Below, piece after piece: positions 51,793-62,612 of a DNA stretch of 64,000 bases. Location: positions 8,371 through 72,370 of the forward strand of contig QZCP01000054.1 of NCBI GenBank assembly GCA_003956705.1, in the 5' to 3' direction. The stretch's first letter is position 1; each line of letters begins with the position of its first letter. The position numbers and the translations under genes were made by a program. The notes under the pieces were generated by a model that worked only from the letters and a program-made list of their open reading frames with translations, was not told the origin of the DNA and ran no database searches. This DNA is from Brevipalpus yothersi (taxonomy: Eukaryota > Arthropoda > Arachnida > Trombidiformes > Tenuipalpidae).

Positions 51793-52933
51793 ATGGCATC
51801 CATTCCTGGTAAACTTACTCTGAAGTCCACATCTAAGATCCCTTTGAGTGATCGATTCAAGATGGTTCGACAAAGAGCTCTCATCAAACGTAACATGACA
51901 CCAACAAATGGATCTTCAAATACCATCGCAAGTGTGCGAGTATCGAAGAAAAATCGAGCTCTTGCGGCCCAAATGGCTTCGAAGCCATCAGTACTAGCCG
52001 CCCTTCGGCTAAAAAAGCGCAGCATAAAGCAGCGGCTTGGAGGTAGGATCATACTCTCAATCATTGATGTTCACAAGTAATTGAAATGACGCGGGATCAA
52101 GCTGAAGTAGTGGGCATCGAATTTTTCTTTCAATTTTCACTTCTCTGCATCTTGATTTACCTCTTGGTTATGGTTTCGTATGTCATTTCTTTACTGGTGT
52201 TGAATTGTCTTCAAGAACCAATTTGGCTCACCAATAACCTCCATTATATCTAGGTAAAGCGAAAGCTGTCAAAGGACCCACTATTGGCCGAAAGGGTCTC
52301 AGAGCCAACAAGTCTTCGGACCTTTCCTCACGACTTCAACCCAAACCTTCGCTTGCTGCCAAGCGTGTACGTCTTAATCGTAATTTTGGTGGAGGAAAGA
52401 TAAACACCAGCAACACTGGTCGTATTCGCAATAATAATAAGCCGAAAAAAATGAATACTTCAAACACAGTCGCTCCTCCGCGACGCTTCTCTAACAAGCG
52501 TGGGCGTGTGAGGTCAGATAATTATGGAAACCAAAGACTGAACAACGCCAATTCGAACAGAGAAGAGACATTCAGATCCAGGTCTCGTGGAAGAGGACGA
52601 GGAAGGGGTAGAAGAGGCGGTGGAAGTAATTATCAATACGATTACACATCTCCTCGTGGAGGTGGTGGTAGTGGTGGACCACCAGCAAGACGAGGAAATC
52701 GAGGTGGCTTCCGAGGAGGTCGAGGAAGAGGACGTGGAGGAAGAGGATCCAATCAAGGAAATAGTCAAGAAAATAATCGATATCGTCAATCGAAACAAAG
52801 ATTCCAGAATCGATGGTCCAAGCGTAGAGCAAATCTGGATAAAGGAGCTCTTGATAAAGATTTGGATGCCTACATGGCTAAGACACGCGGTCATTTGGAT
52901 GCTGACCTTGATGCCTATATGTCGGGTGTCTGA
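51793..52933 (+). CDS. CHTOP: Chromatin target of PRMT1 (CHTOP)
   Basis: Two coding exons (51793-52042 and 52254-52933) join at phase 1 to 309 residues. CHTOP is an RGG-rich RNA-binding protein that is methylated by PRMT1 and works with the TREX complex in mRNA export. The N-terminus reads ...KLTLKSTSKIPLSDRF, and NRALAAQMASKPSVLAALRL matches the family's first conserved block, ending QRLG at the exon junction. The middle is a Gly/Arg-rich region with many RG and RGG repeats (about residues 193-255). The C-terminus carries the paired LDAYM motif (DLDAYMAKTRGHLDADLDAYM) characteristic of CHTOP. The 3' UTR is the source of, or shares an origin with, the inverted segment beside NUF2-A. Confidence 0.95.
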
Positions 52934-53191
52934 TAGCCATCAATAGTGTGCTTTCAATCTGCAAGTAACTCTATAAATGTAAATGAAAGTGTATGATAGC
53001 AATTTAAACCCTCTCATGATATTCTTATGTGCTCGAATGTCAATGAGTTTCAGAACTTTTGCTTTTTTTTTCGAAACAAATCATTGTAAATATTTAACTT
53101 ATCGATTTCGCCAACTGAAATTTCAAATCGCAAGATGATGATATTTATTGGTTATTTATTCACCGAAAGAAAAACAGTGAATCTACGAACT
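52903..53191 (+). repeat. CHTOP 3' end, matched by inverted copy at 4000-4286
   Basis: Last codons and 3' UTR of CHTOP. The reverse complement lies directly after NUF2-A. On the minus strand this segment also carries AATAAA motifs. Confidence 0.88.
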
Positions 53192-53980
53192 GGCCTGACA
53201 GAGGAACATGAAAATGGCTCGGTTTCATAGTCTAAATGGCAGCTTCGAGCTTTGTTCTCAATGCTTTTCCTTTTTTCCTTCGCTCCATGATTTCGACTTT
53301 AGAATGGTGGGAAACATGTTTAAGCTATCATGTTAAAATAATGTCCTTTTCAAGTGGATGTCACATAAAATGGATTGTGAAGAAACAGACAGAAGCAGCT
53401 TTCTCTTCTAGGCGATGCTTTTTTCCTATATTCCTCAAATCTTCAACATCTGATCTCTTTTCTTTTGCTTAAATGAGCAGAACCTCTTATTTTTTTCTAC
53501 TCTCAATTTTTTCTCCTAGCATCTTCACTGAGAAAATGTGGAAAATTTTAAATTCTCAAACAAAAGCTATCACCCTTTTGCACTCGATTGTACATGAGCC
53601 AAGGTTTCCACCAATATCAATACTTCAAACACCTTGATTTTGAATGAATAATTTGGAAAATCACCAAAATGAATTGAGGAAAATCAGATGAATCACATGG
53701 AGAAAATGATCTTAGATGAATACAAAAGTACAGATAATCATTCTAACCAGGGCATATCCAAAATCGAGGGTATCTATGCAGAGTTGCATTTTACATTCAT
53801 GTAAAATGATTCAAAATATACGTATCTGAATAAAAAGTGTTGAAGTTATACAAACTTGGTGGAATGAGAACCTAATTCAATCAGATGATGAATGTTCACC
53901 TTTAAATTTATCCATATGCATAGGAAAAGTTAATGAGTAGAATCAAATGAGAAGGCTTCGTTTCCTCTGTCTTCCTTTTT
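53192..53980. other. Intergenic, no gene seen
   Basis: CHTOP 3' flank and the end of the Ig gene. A 78-codon plus-strand frame at 53236-53472 shows no family signature. AATAAA at about 53829 could serve a long CHTOP 3' UTR. Confidence 0.5.
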
Positions 53981-54672
53981 TCATAGGTAATATCTGGAAA
54001 ACCTTGCAGGTAAAAGTATTATGAAAAGTGTCCCAACAAGGAATGGAATTAAAATTGCGAATAAAACGATAAGATTCACATGTAGAGAAGTGGGTGAAGA
54101 TTTTTTGGAACCATTGAAGATCAATGAGGCCGAAAGTGAAATGCTCTGATAGTTACCAGCACCGAATATTCGACAAATATATATACCTGCATGACTCTCA
54201 GAGGGTTCAATGATCCTTAGCCTGCTTTGGAACAATATATCTTGGCTATTTGAGCGTACTATTGGCTTGGAATCTTCTATGAGCACTGAACTTCCACTTC
54301 AATTTCAACCAACTGAGTTACGTTGGGGTTGGAAAATAACCATTGAAAATATACTATTTTATCATTCATCATAATACATCGAAATTCTGGGCTCACATGA
54401 TGATGTGATGTTGATGTTTTGGCACTTATTCGAATTTCATGGGGCTCAATCCATGCTTTGATGGCTTGATCATGGCAACATATGCGATCGTTTACAATGT
54501 TGGTGATATTCGATGATGATGATTCACCAGACAATCTTCTAGATTGTTGTTCATTACCAAGTGATACTGGAACATAGTGGATTAAAAGGTTGAAACCAAT
54601 TGATAACAGAAAAATAGTCAAATATTCGATACGAATCATAATATCTTCACTCAGATGGTAACCCTTTTCCAA
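53981..54672 (-). pseudogene. Single-Ig membrane protein gene with frameshift
   Basis: Two frames, 54672-54277 and 54286-53981, together describe one Ig-domain protein. The first has a signal peptide (IEYLTIFLLSIGFNLLI) and the start of an Ig fold: PEFRC, then YFQW with the core Trp. It stops at EVEVQCS. The second frame, offset by one base, continues the same fold with RLRIIEPSESHAGIYICRI, the end of an Ig domain with the second Cys. It ends with a transmembrane segment (about 25 hydrophobic residues) and a short basic tail. No GT..AG intron long enough explains the change of frame. The gene is either broken by a 1-nt deletion or affected by an assembly error. Ligand and family are not recognised. 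Confidence 0.65.
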
Positions 54673-56356
54673 TCAATGAACTTGCATGAATCCTGCTATC
54701 AGGATATTTGTCGCTGAAATTCCATAGAATTATCTCTCTTCCATTTCCAGGGTATGGTTTGAGATTTGATGAGTAATCTATACATGTTCATGATGAGAGG
54801 ACCGATTATTCGAGAAAATTTGCAACAGATACGAAATGAAAAGACATCTTCACCCGGAAGTCTCGCATATGCTACTCGAGAATCTAAATTAAATAATTAA
54901 TCAGAACCAATTCACCTGAAAAATGCCATCTTGGCCGATGGCAATGGAAGGAAATAAAATATCTACAAGATAGTCGAAGTTAAATAGTCAATATCGATTG
55001 AAAAAAAGTGGACAACAGATAAAAAGTCATCGGTATATATTATTTAATGATAAATCCTGATTTCAGTGGAAATGAATTAACCAATTTTTCGAAACAAGCC
55101 TTCCAATCGTAGCTCATCCCTGGTTCTAAATCAATCCAGTCAAGATTTTTCTGATCAATTGTTTCACTTTCCATTCACTTAACAAATCACTTCATACCTC
55201 AAGGTCTCTAATTATTGAACATGCCAAAAATTATTTGAGTGTATATTTTTACAATCCAAACCATTTTGGAAATTTCACTTCTATTGTTCCTAACGATAAG
55301 TCGAGTCGTCACACACAACTAATAGGAACCAAATTTTTCAATCACCAACCATGAAATCACAATCAGAATATGATTCCGTGATTTTCACCCGATAATCTCC
55401 TTGTATTCACTCGAATTTTCCAAATCAAGTCAACTACCAAACACACACGCAACAGACACACTCTTCCGGTCCTCTCCATGAAAGTTTCATGATGAAACTT
55501 TTTCGTCAACATATACATCAGCAGCGTTCTGAATGATGAAAAATTGGTGAGCCTACCAGAACAACATCTGCACATGAACGTTGATCCACTCTCAACAACA
55601 ACTGTATTAACAACAACAACTACTTTTTTTTATCAACACCATCAACAACACACACATCGATGTAGAGAGTATATGTATACGAAAGATGAACTCTACCCAC
55701 TTTTGAAATCAACTTAAAAGTCTATTTTCAGATTGGACTGATATTCTTGGTCAACATCATCAACAACCCAGAACAATATACATGTATGTGTTTGTGTGAA
55801 ACATCATCATCACCATCTTCATCATAGCCCCCTAATCCTTGTGTGTCCTTAATCATTCCGATTATTCATTCGATTTATGTATATGTGTATAACTGTAAAT
55901 CATCAGATTGTCTGGATGTGATATTGTTTTGTTTTGTTTTGTGTTGACCAAAAGTGAAGGAAAACCCAATTGGTTTGGTTGCTGTTTAATGGTGTTTGTT
56001 TATGTGGTGACGATGTATTCTTATTTGATCCTTGATTTATTGTCGATTGAATGAAATCAATTGAATCATTCGTGATTGTATCGTTCTGATTGTTTGCATT
56101 TCCCAAAGCATATCATTGAGAGAGATAGAGAGGTAACTTTTGATTTTAATTTTGCAAACTTGAGAATTTATTCAAGTATGATGAGTAATTTTTAACCGTT
56201 ACATTGTGTTATGATTGCTCTTTGAGCTTTGCAGGATGATGAACATCATTTGATGTGATTGTACTTAACTCATTTGATCTGATTTATCTTGACAGATAGG
56301 TATGTGGCACTCTCAAACATACTCCTGATACGAGAACGACTGTAAGACATCAAGAT
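54673..56356. other. Intergenic, divergent promoters
   Basis: 1.7 kb between the minus-strand Ig gene and the plus-strand 353-residue gene. It has CA-rich tracts and AT filler. A possible 5' UTR intron of the downstream gene runs from about 56132 (GAGAG|GTAACT) to 56295 (CTTGACAG). A 70-codon minus-strand frame at 55363-55575 has no recognised domain. Confidence 0.45.
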
Positions 56357-57506
56357 ATGGATAATCATATTCATCATAGTAACTACAAGACTCAAGAAGT
56401 ACCTCCACCGATCTATAATCCAATAAGTTCTGAAGAGATTGCCTTGAGATTTACCATTCTTGAACTTGTTGAAAAGCTCAAAAGAACCCAATTAATGTGT
56501 AATTATTATGAACAATGCAGAAGTGAGCTAGTTAATGATTGTATACGTCTCAGACGTGAGAGAGATTACTATTTGATGGCCAATCGAAGTCAATTACAGG
56601 TAAATTAGGCATTAATTTTCAATCCTAACATTGTCTGTCACCATTGTTGTTAGATTATTCATATTGTGATTCTACTCTCTTCCTCAGAGAAATGATTCCT
56701 TAAATAGATCTAAACTTGAACAACTTCCACCAGGAGATTCAGAATTGAGTGATAATGCAAGCTCATCGGGCAACACTCACAAGAATCAACAGAGCTTCCA
56801 GTTTGATAATGAAGTTCCTCCAGATGATGACGATGAAAATTATGAAGAAATCGCCAAGAAGCTTATCGAAAAATTTCGAAATGAAATGGAAGCTACTAGA
56901 GTATCTATGAGTGACACTTCAAGCACTGCTGGTGGGCATGATAAAGACAATTCGAGATCTAGTTCACTACATCGTCGGGAGGAAATGGTAAAAGACAGCA
57001 CAACATCGAAATTGCCTCTATTTCAAATGACACGAGAACAAAAAGATTCCATCAGAGATCGTCGGAATATTGCGATAAGCTCAAATAGGGACAGTTCAAA
57101 AGAGTATCAAGCTAGTTCATCTGATGCTAAAGATTCCAATATTCAAAATTCTCCACCTTCCAGATCTGGTCGTCTCAAGCGAAGTGTAGTCACCATTAAT
57201 GGGCCCACGAGAGATATCACTGATCCTTCAGAAGCTTCTACCATAATTGAGGTGAACCAAAACAAAAATGCTCCTACATTGAGCCCAACAGAGGCTGATT
57301 TATCTAGTAATCCTGAATCAAATCAATATGTTGAACTGTGTAATAGAGTTTTACAGTCTGCTATTGCTGACTTTGAGGCAATTGCGAAAATTTTAGCTAA
57401 CCAAAATGACAAGTTGAAACGCCACAAAGAGAAGCAACTCAGAAGCTATTTTAGACGACAACTGGATGCTAACAACGAAAATATTAATTCTCCCAGGAAA
57501 CATTGA
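56357..57506 (+). CDS. Unrecognised acidic, Ser-rich protein (353 aa)
   Basis: Two exons (56357-56599 and 56688-57506) join in phase 0 with clean splice sites (CAG|GTAAAT and TTCCTCAG|AGA). I do not recognise the family. Residues 20-80 form a helical, charged segment (RFTILELVEKLKRTQLMCNYYEQ...CIRLRRERDYY) that could be a coiled coil or dimerisation helix. A disordered middle is rich in Ser, Asp and Asn, with an acidic run PPDDDDENYEEIAKKLIEKF. The last 50 residues are helical again (ELCNRVLQSAIADFEAIAKIL, then a basic KRHKEKQLRSYFRRQL). No signal peptide or membrane segment. A nuclear or cytoplasmic scaffold is plausible but unproven. Confidence 0.7.
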
Positions 57507-58036
57507 TGATTAATTACCTTGATCATGATTGAATATTTTATAAACCAGAGTTGAATTCCCTGGATCTTTTAAGAAGTAAAAAAATTTGTTACCCCTGGAG
57601 GGAGCATTCTATATATCCCTTTATCCATCTCATAATCGAAACCCTTGCAGGTTTTTGAGCCAAATTTCCTCTAATTTGTTATCAATTGCGAATAAGTGTA
57701 AGAATTGTATTGGAACCCTACATTTTGTCTTGAGACATACTCTAACAGTCCCATTTCGACCTTTTTGAATGAAATGTCATTGGTAAATTGATAAATTTGG
57801 CCAAATATTTCTGAGGCAAAGTTAAATCACAGATCTACAGCGCACTAAATTTATCAAAACCAACCAGGTTCATGATTCACCTGATTTGCGCCCAAGTTTT
57901 TCATTTTACATTTAAGCTTTGATAACAATTCTTATTCAACAATGAGGGACTTTTAGGTGCTCAGTTTCAAACGAAAAATATTTATTTCTCACAATATCAG
58001 CATTAATGCTAAACTCTTGTCTCTATGATAGGTGAA
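57507..58036. other. Tail-to-tail spacer
   Basis: 530 bp between the stop codons of two convergent genes. Nothing recognised inside. Confidence 0.5.
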
Positions 58037-58774
58037 TTATATTTGCTTAGATATATGTCTTTTCAAGGTAGAAATTTTTCCAATTTTTGATCTTAAGGAA
58101 CTTTCGTATTTCGAATCTTTCAATTTTTCTTCCCGATTCTTTCGCTCTTTTTTGAGGCAATCTGAAACCAGTGTATCCATGTCAGATGTTTGATCAATTT
58201 TTAAACGCTTCAACTTGTCCACCAACTGATCATATTCGGGCCTTGATGTGGGAAAAAGTATAGAGAGTTCAAATTAGAACGATCATCTTTATCAATAGTA
58301 CAGGTATTGGAAAGAGGTTGAATCCGATATTTCAATACGAGAGAACAATCGGAAATGATAATTCAACAAAATTTTCACAATACTACTTGATGGCAAAACA
58401 AGATTCAGAAGAAGATCAAGTTTCTAGTCTTCAGGAAGCTATAAATATCGATGAGATTGATAACATATTGTATTGGTCGAGTCTTGCGAAATTTCGGATT
58501 TACAATCATCTTTACAACAAATGCTCCATGAATGAGCATAATAATATCAATCGAAACAAGGTAGGAAAAGGTTGAAAATATTTACCTCTTGTTGATCTGA
58601 ATCATCTCCTCCTCAATATCATTGCGTTTATCGACAATCTCAACTATTCTGCTACACAATTCTTCACATTTGTCTTCATCATCTTTCGTTTTAATGGCAA
58701 ATTGTTTGGCATCCAATATTCGAATTTGGTATTCAATTTCAATCTGCTGTTGTTGTAATTCATGTTGTTTCATT
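58037..58774 (-). CDS. bMERB-domain protein, C-terminal exons
   Basis: Two exons (58774-58586 and 58241-58037) join with matching phase: AG plus G completes an Arg codon. The first encodes HELQQQQIEIEYQIRILD, then DKCEELCSRIVEIVDKRNDIEEEM. This is the pattern of the second half of a bMERB (bivalent Mical/EHBP Rab-binding) domain, a helical module that binds Rab GTPases in MICAL, MICAL-like and EHBP proteins. The second exon gives a further charged helix, LVDKLKRLKIDQ, and a basic tail. The exon begins at acceptor CTTCTCAG|A, two bases before an ATG, so it is internal and the first half of the domain must come from upstream exons. I could not find those in the window. Confidence 0.65.
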
Positions 58775-59868
58775 CTGAGAAGAGAAAAAAAGTGATCAAG
58801 TTAAAATTCGAAAGTCGTAAATTTGGGAAAGAACCCTTTTTTGACGGGAGAATCCTTCACAAATATCTGAGGACAATATAGCCCTTCAAAATCTTCAATT
58901 TCACCTTGAACTTGCATTCAAATAAGATGAATAAGTTATGAATCATCCAGGTCCCATAATTTGACTAACTATTAGATTGACAAACCATTCTGATTGATTC
59001 AGTACTCATCCGAATTATGTTTCTCTTGGAGGCTTGATCGAGCAATTATTTCTAGACTTTTCAACTATCAGCTGCATCATGAAAGCATCTCCTAGTCGTG
59101 ACAAGGTGACGGTATCAATGAATCTTCAAAAGTGTCGTTTGGAAGGCAGACAAAATTTATGTAGATGATTCACTCAGTGTAAGTGGAGGAGGAATTATAA
59201 AGAAAGTTATAAACAGCTTCCATCTCACAAGGTAAATGCACAAGGTGAGAGAGAAAATCAAACTATTTTCCCAAAAGAGTCCATCATGATGAGATGAGAA
59301 CTTTTCTAATTCTGAATAAAAACATCGAACTTGGAGATTGAGAAGTATATTATCTGATTTCCATTTACGATTCTAAATCAAAAATTACCAACAATTGGTT
59401 CTGGTTTGGTTTTATTTCAAAAGTAAGCATAAAAATGTGATTTTTATGCTTGCGTTGGAGAAATGTGATTTGAAGGATAGCTCACAGCATTCAGATGCTC
59501 TTGACACTCCTATAATTGGAAACAGTCATATCTTCATCTGTTGGAGAATTTATGTGTGTGCAAGTATGCTGATTCGTTGCGAACATTCGGTCAGGACACC
59601 TCCACATAAGATATCCCACCAAGAAGATAACATAAATTGGAGTCAACAGCAAGAAAATTTTTCTTCCCGACGAATAGGATCCACCAAAATGGAGTCCATC
59701 TGAGATGAAATCTGGTTAACCTATCAGCAATTTCCATACAAGAGAGATTGAAGGAATCATGTTGACTATTGAAAATTTTCCGAATGTTTTGATGGCAAAA
59801 ATGTTCATCAGAACGTTTGGAAAAGAAGATAATTTCATCAACTACCAAGTTTCATAAAGCTACAGCTG
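58775..59868. other. Upstream flank of bMERB exon, no gene seen
   Basis: Expected to hold upstream exons of the bMERB gene if intact. No helix-coding segment with a fitting donor was found by eye. It may be intron. The transposon starts at 59871. Confidence 0.45.
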
Positions 59869-59870
59869 TA

Positions 59871-59896
59871 CAGGGTGGTCCCAAAGTTTCTTTACA
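59871..59896 (+). repeat. Transposon left terminal inverted repeat
   Basis: 26 bp, identical to the reverse complement of 61189-61214. Confidence 0.95.
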
Positions 59897-60129
59897 AGAT
59901 AAGAGTAGAGAGCGAGAGAGGAAATGAGATAAGCCACATTCCATGACATTTAATAATCTGATTTCTCACCATTTCGATTCAAAATCTGATCGATGCGTAC
60001 ATGAAATGAAGAATAGAGTTTTTTTAAATATTCAATAGGAATTGCATCCCAAGTTTCTAGAACTCTTTGAATTAGCTGCTCTCGATTGGAAGGCCTAGGA
60101 TTAATGAAAACCGAATTCTGCAAGAGTTC

Positions 60130-61020
60130 CTAGAGATGTTCAATTAAATTGACATCCGGTGAGTTTCCAGGCCATCGTCCTTTCGACCACACATTATCAC
60201 CATAAAAATCTTTGATTTTTCCAAGGATTTCGTATTGTGTATGGCCAGGAGCTCCGTCTTGTTGAAGAGTAGCTATCGATGGATCCGGAAATAGATCTCT
60301 TTCGAATTTCGACCAGAGATAATATGGTAGAATAGAGTCTGCATATTCGTCAGAATCAATCGTTTTTCCTTTTTCGATTATAATCAATGGTGTTTTGCCA
60401 AAACCAGTGATACCTCCAGCCACCATGATGCTCATTCCGAATTTAGGCCTCTTCGTTGTAGGAACTTTATCAATACAATCAGTATAAAACCTCATATTTT
60501 GAGAATTGGGTTTTGGATAAAGTTCGACTGGAGACTCATCAGTGAACATGACGTGCATCAGTTTCCATAGACTTTCAGGAGTGTCGTTAGCAAAACCTGC
60601 AGTCTTAACGAACTGACAGAATTTCAATCTATCGTCAATGTTGAGTTGAGAAAGCATCGGTGATGATCGAATTTTGTAGGGTTTTGACCAGGATTGAGTA
60701 GAAATATAGTTACTGATGGCATGTTTCGATGGTTTTTCATTGGGAAACTCTGCTTTCAAGATCTTTTCAGCTCTTCTCTTTGACCCACCAACTTTCTCTT
60801 TAATTTCTTCTTCGATGATTTTTTTCATTTCATCATTAATAACTTTAGGTCTTCCTGATCGAGGCTTGTCAAAACAATCATTTTGCTCAATCCACTTATA
60901 CACTGTTGGTCTAGATACACCCACTATCTTACTTATGTCTTGAACTTTCACACCGATCTTATGAAGAACCTGAACTTGGACTCTACGTTTAACTCTTTCA
61001 CTAAATTTATGTGACATCAT
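60130..61020 (-). pseudogene. Tc1/mariner transposase, nonsense-interrupted
   Basis: 296 residues are open from ATG 61020. They include an N-terminal helix-turn-helix (VQDISKIVGVSRPTVYKWIEQ, residues 26-46) and an RPKV linker. The catalytic acids appear to be Asp161 (MFTDESP), Asp255 (QQDGAPGH) and Glu294 (SPDVNLIEH), with 38 residues between the last two. The frame stops at TAG after NLIEHL, where relatives usually have Trp. Past it, the same frame continues through about 55 more sensible residues to TAA near 59951. One nonsense change therefore removes the C-terminus. The element is probably non-autonomous unless readthrough occurs. Confidence 0.9.
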
Positions 61021-61027
61021 GAACTGT

Positions 61028-61108
61028 TAGAATCGAAATGAAATCGAAATGAAATCGAAATGAAATCGAAATGAAATCGAAATGAAATCGAAATGAAATC
61101 GAAATGAA
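61028..61108. repeat. 11-bp minisatellite inside transposon
   Basis: Seven tandem copies of ATCGAAATGAA just upstream of the transposase start, inside the element. Confidence 0.92.
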
Positions 61109-61188
61109 ATTTTCTGTTTTGATAATGCCAAAACCTAAGAATTCCAGAGTTATCAGACATCCTGTCATCATCATCATCCAAATGCGGA

Positions 61189-61214
61189 TGTAAAGAAACT
61201 TTGGGACCACCCTG
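61189..61214 (-). repeat. Transposon right terminal inverted repeat
   Basis: Mirror of the left repeat, followed by TA. Confidence 0.95.
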
Positions 61215-61216
61215 TA

Positions 61217-62550
61217 GAATTTAGTGAAGTAATCGAACTTATAACCCCCCCCCTCCCAATTAAATGGAGAATGAAAAATTCCAATCATTTTTGTTGAGAA
61301 AAATGTTACATGTCTGATGAGACGAGAAAATTCCATGAGGGAAGTTGACTTGAAATGAATCATCCTCAGTAAAAGATACCAACCAATGAAAAACTAAGCA
61401 AGATGATTACGTCAACGATGATTCATCTGATCTATGAAAAAGCGAAGGCAACCCTTCTCATATTTTCGGTAAAAGTATGGTGAAAGCAATAATGAGAGGG
61501 CAGACTTTGACAGTGATTACTATCTCAACCTTTTGCATTCCAACAAGTATACAATTTTCAATGATCATGAAATATTCAATGTATCATGTGTAACTTTGAA
61601 TAAGTTTCCACCTCATTTCCTAGTAGTGTAAAGTTTTGAAATAGCTAGATGACATGAATCAACCTGAGTAAAGACTGTCGATCTTCAATGATCAGTAACA
61701 AAAATGTGATAAAAACAAATTATACAAATACGGATTGTATCTGTAAAAGGTAAAAAGTCAAAGCTGATCCTTGAAATGGATTGAAACGAAACATGAGCAT
61801 CGAAGTGATATACATCACATTAATATCGAGTATCGAGAAAGTATCATTGAAAAAGCATATGATAAGGTGTAAGAGGTATCGAAAGAAGATGAGTTGGCGT
61901 TGAAGGCGATCATGTATGATAATAATATTGCGAAGCAAATCATATTGGATTCTAACAAGATGGTAGAGTATGCTTGGTAAGGAATTTCATATCCTCGATT
62001 CTGTCTATCGGAAGGATGAAAGTATAGTGGGGAACAAACATTTGGGGTTGGAATCTAGAGGAATGCTAAGTGAGGAAATATCAGTTTATTCATTTCCGTT
62101 ACTCAACTCTACTGCTGAGATAAGAATGAGCTGCTAAAAGCCAATTGATTTATGTGAATTTGTGTGGGTTAGTGTGCATAAATATGAGAGGAAGAATATT
62201 AATTTTTGGTATGAAATTTTCGGTCAAAATGATGACCGCTTTTGCAGTAATCGACAAGATGCTTGACATGTCAATCGAAACGTGCAACTTTCTTCATTTC
62301 GATTTTTATCTTCAGTTTCCTCGTTAACCAGGTGATTAATGAGTAGATAAAATTATATTGACAAAACAATTGAATGAAAAAGAAAATCTGAAAGTGAGCA
62401 GAGAAAATGTATGATCACTAACAGAGTTTTATAGCTGGTAGCAGTATCTACCTCATAAAACTGTTCACCTACAAAAGTGAACAAATGAAAAATATCGCTT
62501 CAGTAAACACAATTGAAAGATCTGAGTGAACATAACGATTGATTTGATGA

Positions 62551-62612
<62 letters not shown>

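Larger units (their letters stand above)
59871..61214 (-). mobile_element. Tc1/mariner-type transposon, 1344 bp
   Basis: Perfect 26-bp terminal inverted repeats (CAGGGTGGTCCCAAAGTTTC...) face each other at 59871-59896 and 61189-61214. They are flanked by the TA duplication (59869-59870 and 61215-61216) typical of the Tc1/mariner superfamily. The single gene inside encodes a DDE transposase on the minus strand. The matching ends suggest a fairly young insertion. An 11-bp minisatellite lies between the right end and the gene. Confidence 0.95.

Noticed and set aside
52514..52946. Overlapping long frames on both strands of the CHTOP last exon
   Set aside because: They are shadows of the RGG-coding sequence: repeated Arg/Gly codons lack stops in other frames.
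58318..58575. 85-codon plus-strand frame
   Set aside because: It lies wholly in the intron between the two bMERB exons on the other strand, begins with TTG and has no family features.
59395..59848. Frames on both strands next to the transposon
   Set aside because: No homology visible, and they do not supply the missing bMERB first half.
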